Shown here: positions 63,185-64,000 of the stretch, one piece after another
Numbering within the stretch: the stretch's first letter is position 1
Layout: every line of letters begins with the position of its first letter
NCBI GenBank assembly: GCA_938074605.1
Contig: CALJEI010000006.1
Span: 124,001-188,000, forward strand
Direction: 5' to 3'
Source: an uncultured Ignisphaera sp.
GTDB lineage: Archaea; Thermoproteota; Thermoprotei_A; Sulfolobales; Ignisphaeraceae
DNA: 64,000 nucleotides
The notes under the pieces: model-generated
Told to the model about the DNA's origin: nothing
What the model saw: the letters and a program-made list of their open reading frames with translations, nothing else
Database searches by the model: none
Program-made: the position numbers and the translations under genes

Positions 63185-64000
63185 ATGACTGGTAGTCTGT
63201 ATGTCCTCGGTGATATACTCTTGGAAGAATCTCTCATAAAAGAGTTTAGCGGCATTCTTTACCCTGAAGATAAAGAAGCTTCAGATTATAAATATATATA
63301 TTTCATTTTACCTGAAGGCTATACCTCTATAGAAATTGAGTATGATTTTGATAAGGAGCAGGGCTGTATCATAGATATAGGTATTTTTGACCCAAAGAAT
63401 ACGTTTAGAGGTTGGAGTGGCTCATCAAAAACAAAAATCTACATAGGTAATATGTCGGCAACACCAGGATATATATCTGGGGAAATGCCTTCGGGCACTT
63501 GGTCTATAGTACTTGGTCTTGCTAAAGTTGTAAAATTTGGATGTAGATATAGAGTCATTGTTAAGATGTTTAAATATGTTGACATGGCTTCAAATAATAA
63601 GGAATGTACTTGTGTAGAGAAAATAAAGCATAGAATGAATGGTGGATGGATTAAAGGTGATCTACATACACATACTATCCACAGTGATGGTAAAGATGAT
63701 ATATGTAATCTAATCTTAAAAGCAGCAAGGTTAGGTCTTGACTATATTGCCGTAACTGACCATAATACTGTTAGCCAGATAACTGAAATTAAAACAATAA
63801 AGTGTTCAGAAATACTGGTAATTCCAGGGATCGAAATTTCAACGTATTATGGACATATAAACACATGGGGTATGAAATGGTTTGATTTTAGGAGAAGAGA
63901 TTTAGATGATTTTAAAAAGCTTATTGATGAAATACATAGAGAGAACTTATTAGTTTCATTGAATCATCCATACAATTTTGATATGAATTGTATTGGGTGT
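63185..64000 (+). CDS. PHP-domain phosphoesterase/hydrolase, CehA-like (cut by window end)
   Basis: The first 272 codons of a larger gene. Residues 1-150 look like a beta-sandwich (PPC-like) binding domain: FILPEGYTSIEIEYDF and GEMPSGTWSIVLGL. The PHP domain starts at GDLHTHTIHSDGKDDI near residue 158, with IAVTDHN near 189, IPGIEISTYYGHINTWG near 213 and SLNHPYNFD near the cut. This layout matches CehA/McbA-like metallohydrolases. Its start lies after AGGTG, and the gene is divergent from the TIM-barrel gene. Confidence 0.85.
   Translation, partial: MTGSLYVLGDILLEESLIKEFSGILYPEDKEASDYKYIYFILPEGYTSIEIEYDFDKEQGCIIDIGIFDPKNTFRGWSGSSKTKIYIGNMSATPGYISGEMPSGTWSIVLGLAKVVKFGCRYRVIVKMFKYVDMASNNKECTCVEKIKHRMNGGWIKGDLHTHTIHSDGKDDICNLILKAARLGLDYIAVTDHNTVSQITEIKTIKCSEILVIPGIEISTYYGHINTWGMKWFDFRRRDLDDFKKLIDEIHRENLLVSLNHPYNFDMNCIGC

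Noticed and set aside
1-64000. CRISPR arrays, insertion sequences, 16S or 23S rRNA, or a replication origin
   Set aside because: No spaced direct repeats, transposase, long rRNA or Orc1/Cdc6 gene with origin boxes was found by eye.

Overview
The window looks like chromosomal DNA from a hyperthermophilic crenarchaeon of the Desulfurococcales type, most like Ignisphaera. The evidence is a low-GC (mid-30s percent), almost fully coding chromosome with archaeal-only genes: RNA polymerase subunits L and F, TFS, Csl4, Pus10, archaeal DnaG, L10e and L21e, eIF5A, DUF2067, DUF655, DUF973 and DUF1512. Promoters carry archaeal TATA boxes, starts often have GGTG-type ribosome binding sites, and 5S rRNA stands alone. 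I see no transposase, phage module or CRISPR array. Species assignment is inference from gene content.

Layout. 1-4400: the end of ribosomal protein L2, an orphan secretion/pilus ATPase, tRNA-Gln followed closely by a C/D box sRNA-like element, a mostly non-coding stretch with a second C/D box sRNA, and leuD-leuC. 4738-15700: one long minus-strand information-processing run from eIF5A, SRP54 and Pus10 through L21e, RpoF, DUF655, KsgA, an Mtq2-like methylase, a SpoU methylase, L10e, Dph2, a METTL5-like methylase, Csl4 and DUF2067 to RpoL. 15780-17530: a small gene, TFS, Nip7-like protein and tRNA-Val. 17900-25900: accessory material, with a thioredoxin/CcdA-type redox locus, chorismate mutase-prephenate dehydratase, acetyltransferase, Lrp regulator, another thioredoxin-fold protein and two divergent TrmY-like SPOUT proteins; the second runs 20 bases into the 5S rRNA on the other strand.

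26000-37100: DUF1512 pair, methionine aminopeptidase, metallo-beta-lactamase protein, pheS-pheT, tyrS, dnaG, RimI-type acetyltransferase and a membrane metalloprotease. 37477-42253: a compact plus-strand set of nucleotidyltransferase, two radical SAM enzymes, TatD-type hydrolase, HTH regulator and ASCH protein. 42300-57500: tRNA-Leu, Gfo/Idh oxidoreductase, nitroreductase pseudogene, acylphosphatase-like protein, CinA-like protein, MATE transporter, DUF89, rhomboid, MoaB, histone-deacetylase-like hydrolase, M29 aminopeptidase, Ogt, MobA, MgtE and DUF973. 57590-64000: a third C/D sRNA candidate, proC, an aspartate-type aminotransferase, a three-gene sugar- or hydroxy-acid set and the start of a PHP-domain hydrolase.

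Themes worth following: RNA modification (Pus10, TrmY-like pair, KsgA, SpoU, three sRNA candidates); thiol redox at the membrane; two genes (pheS and DUF1512) whose homology or membrane segment extends upstream of any ATG, GTG or TTG; and several proteins that keep a family fold but appear to have lost catalytic residues (acylphosphatase-like, one TrmY-like copy).
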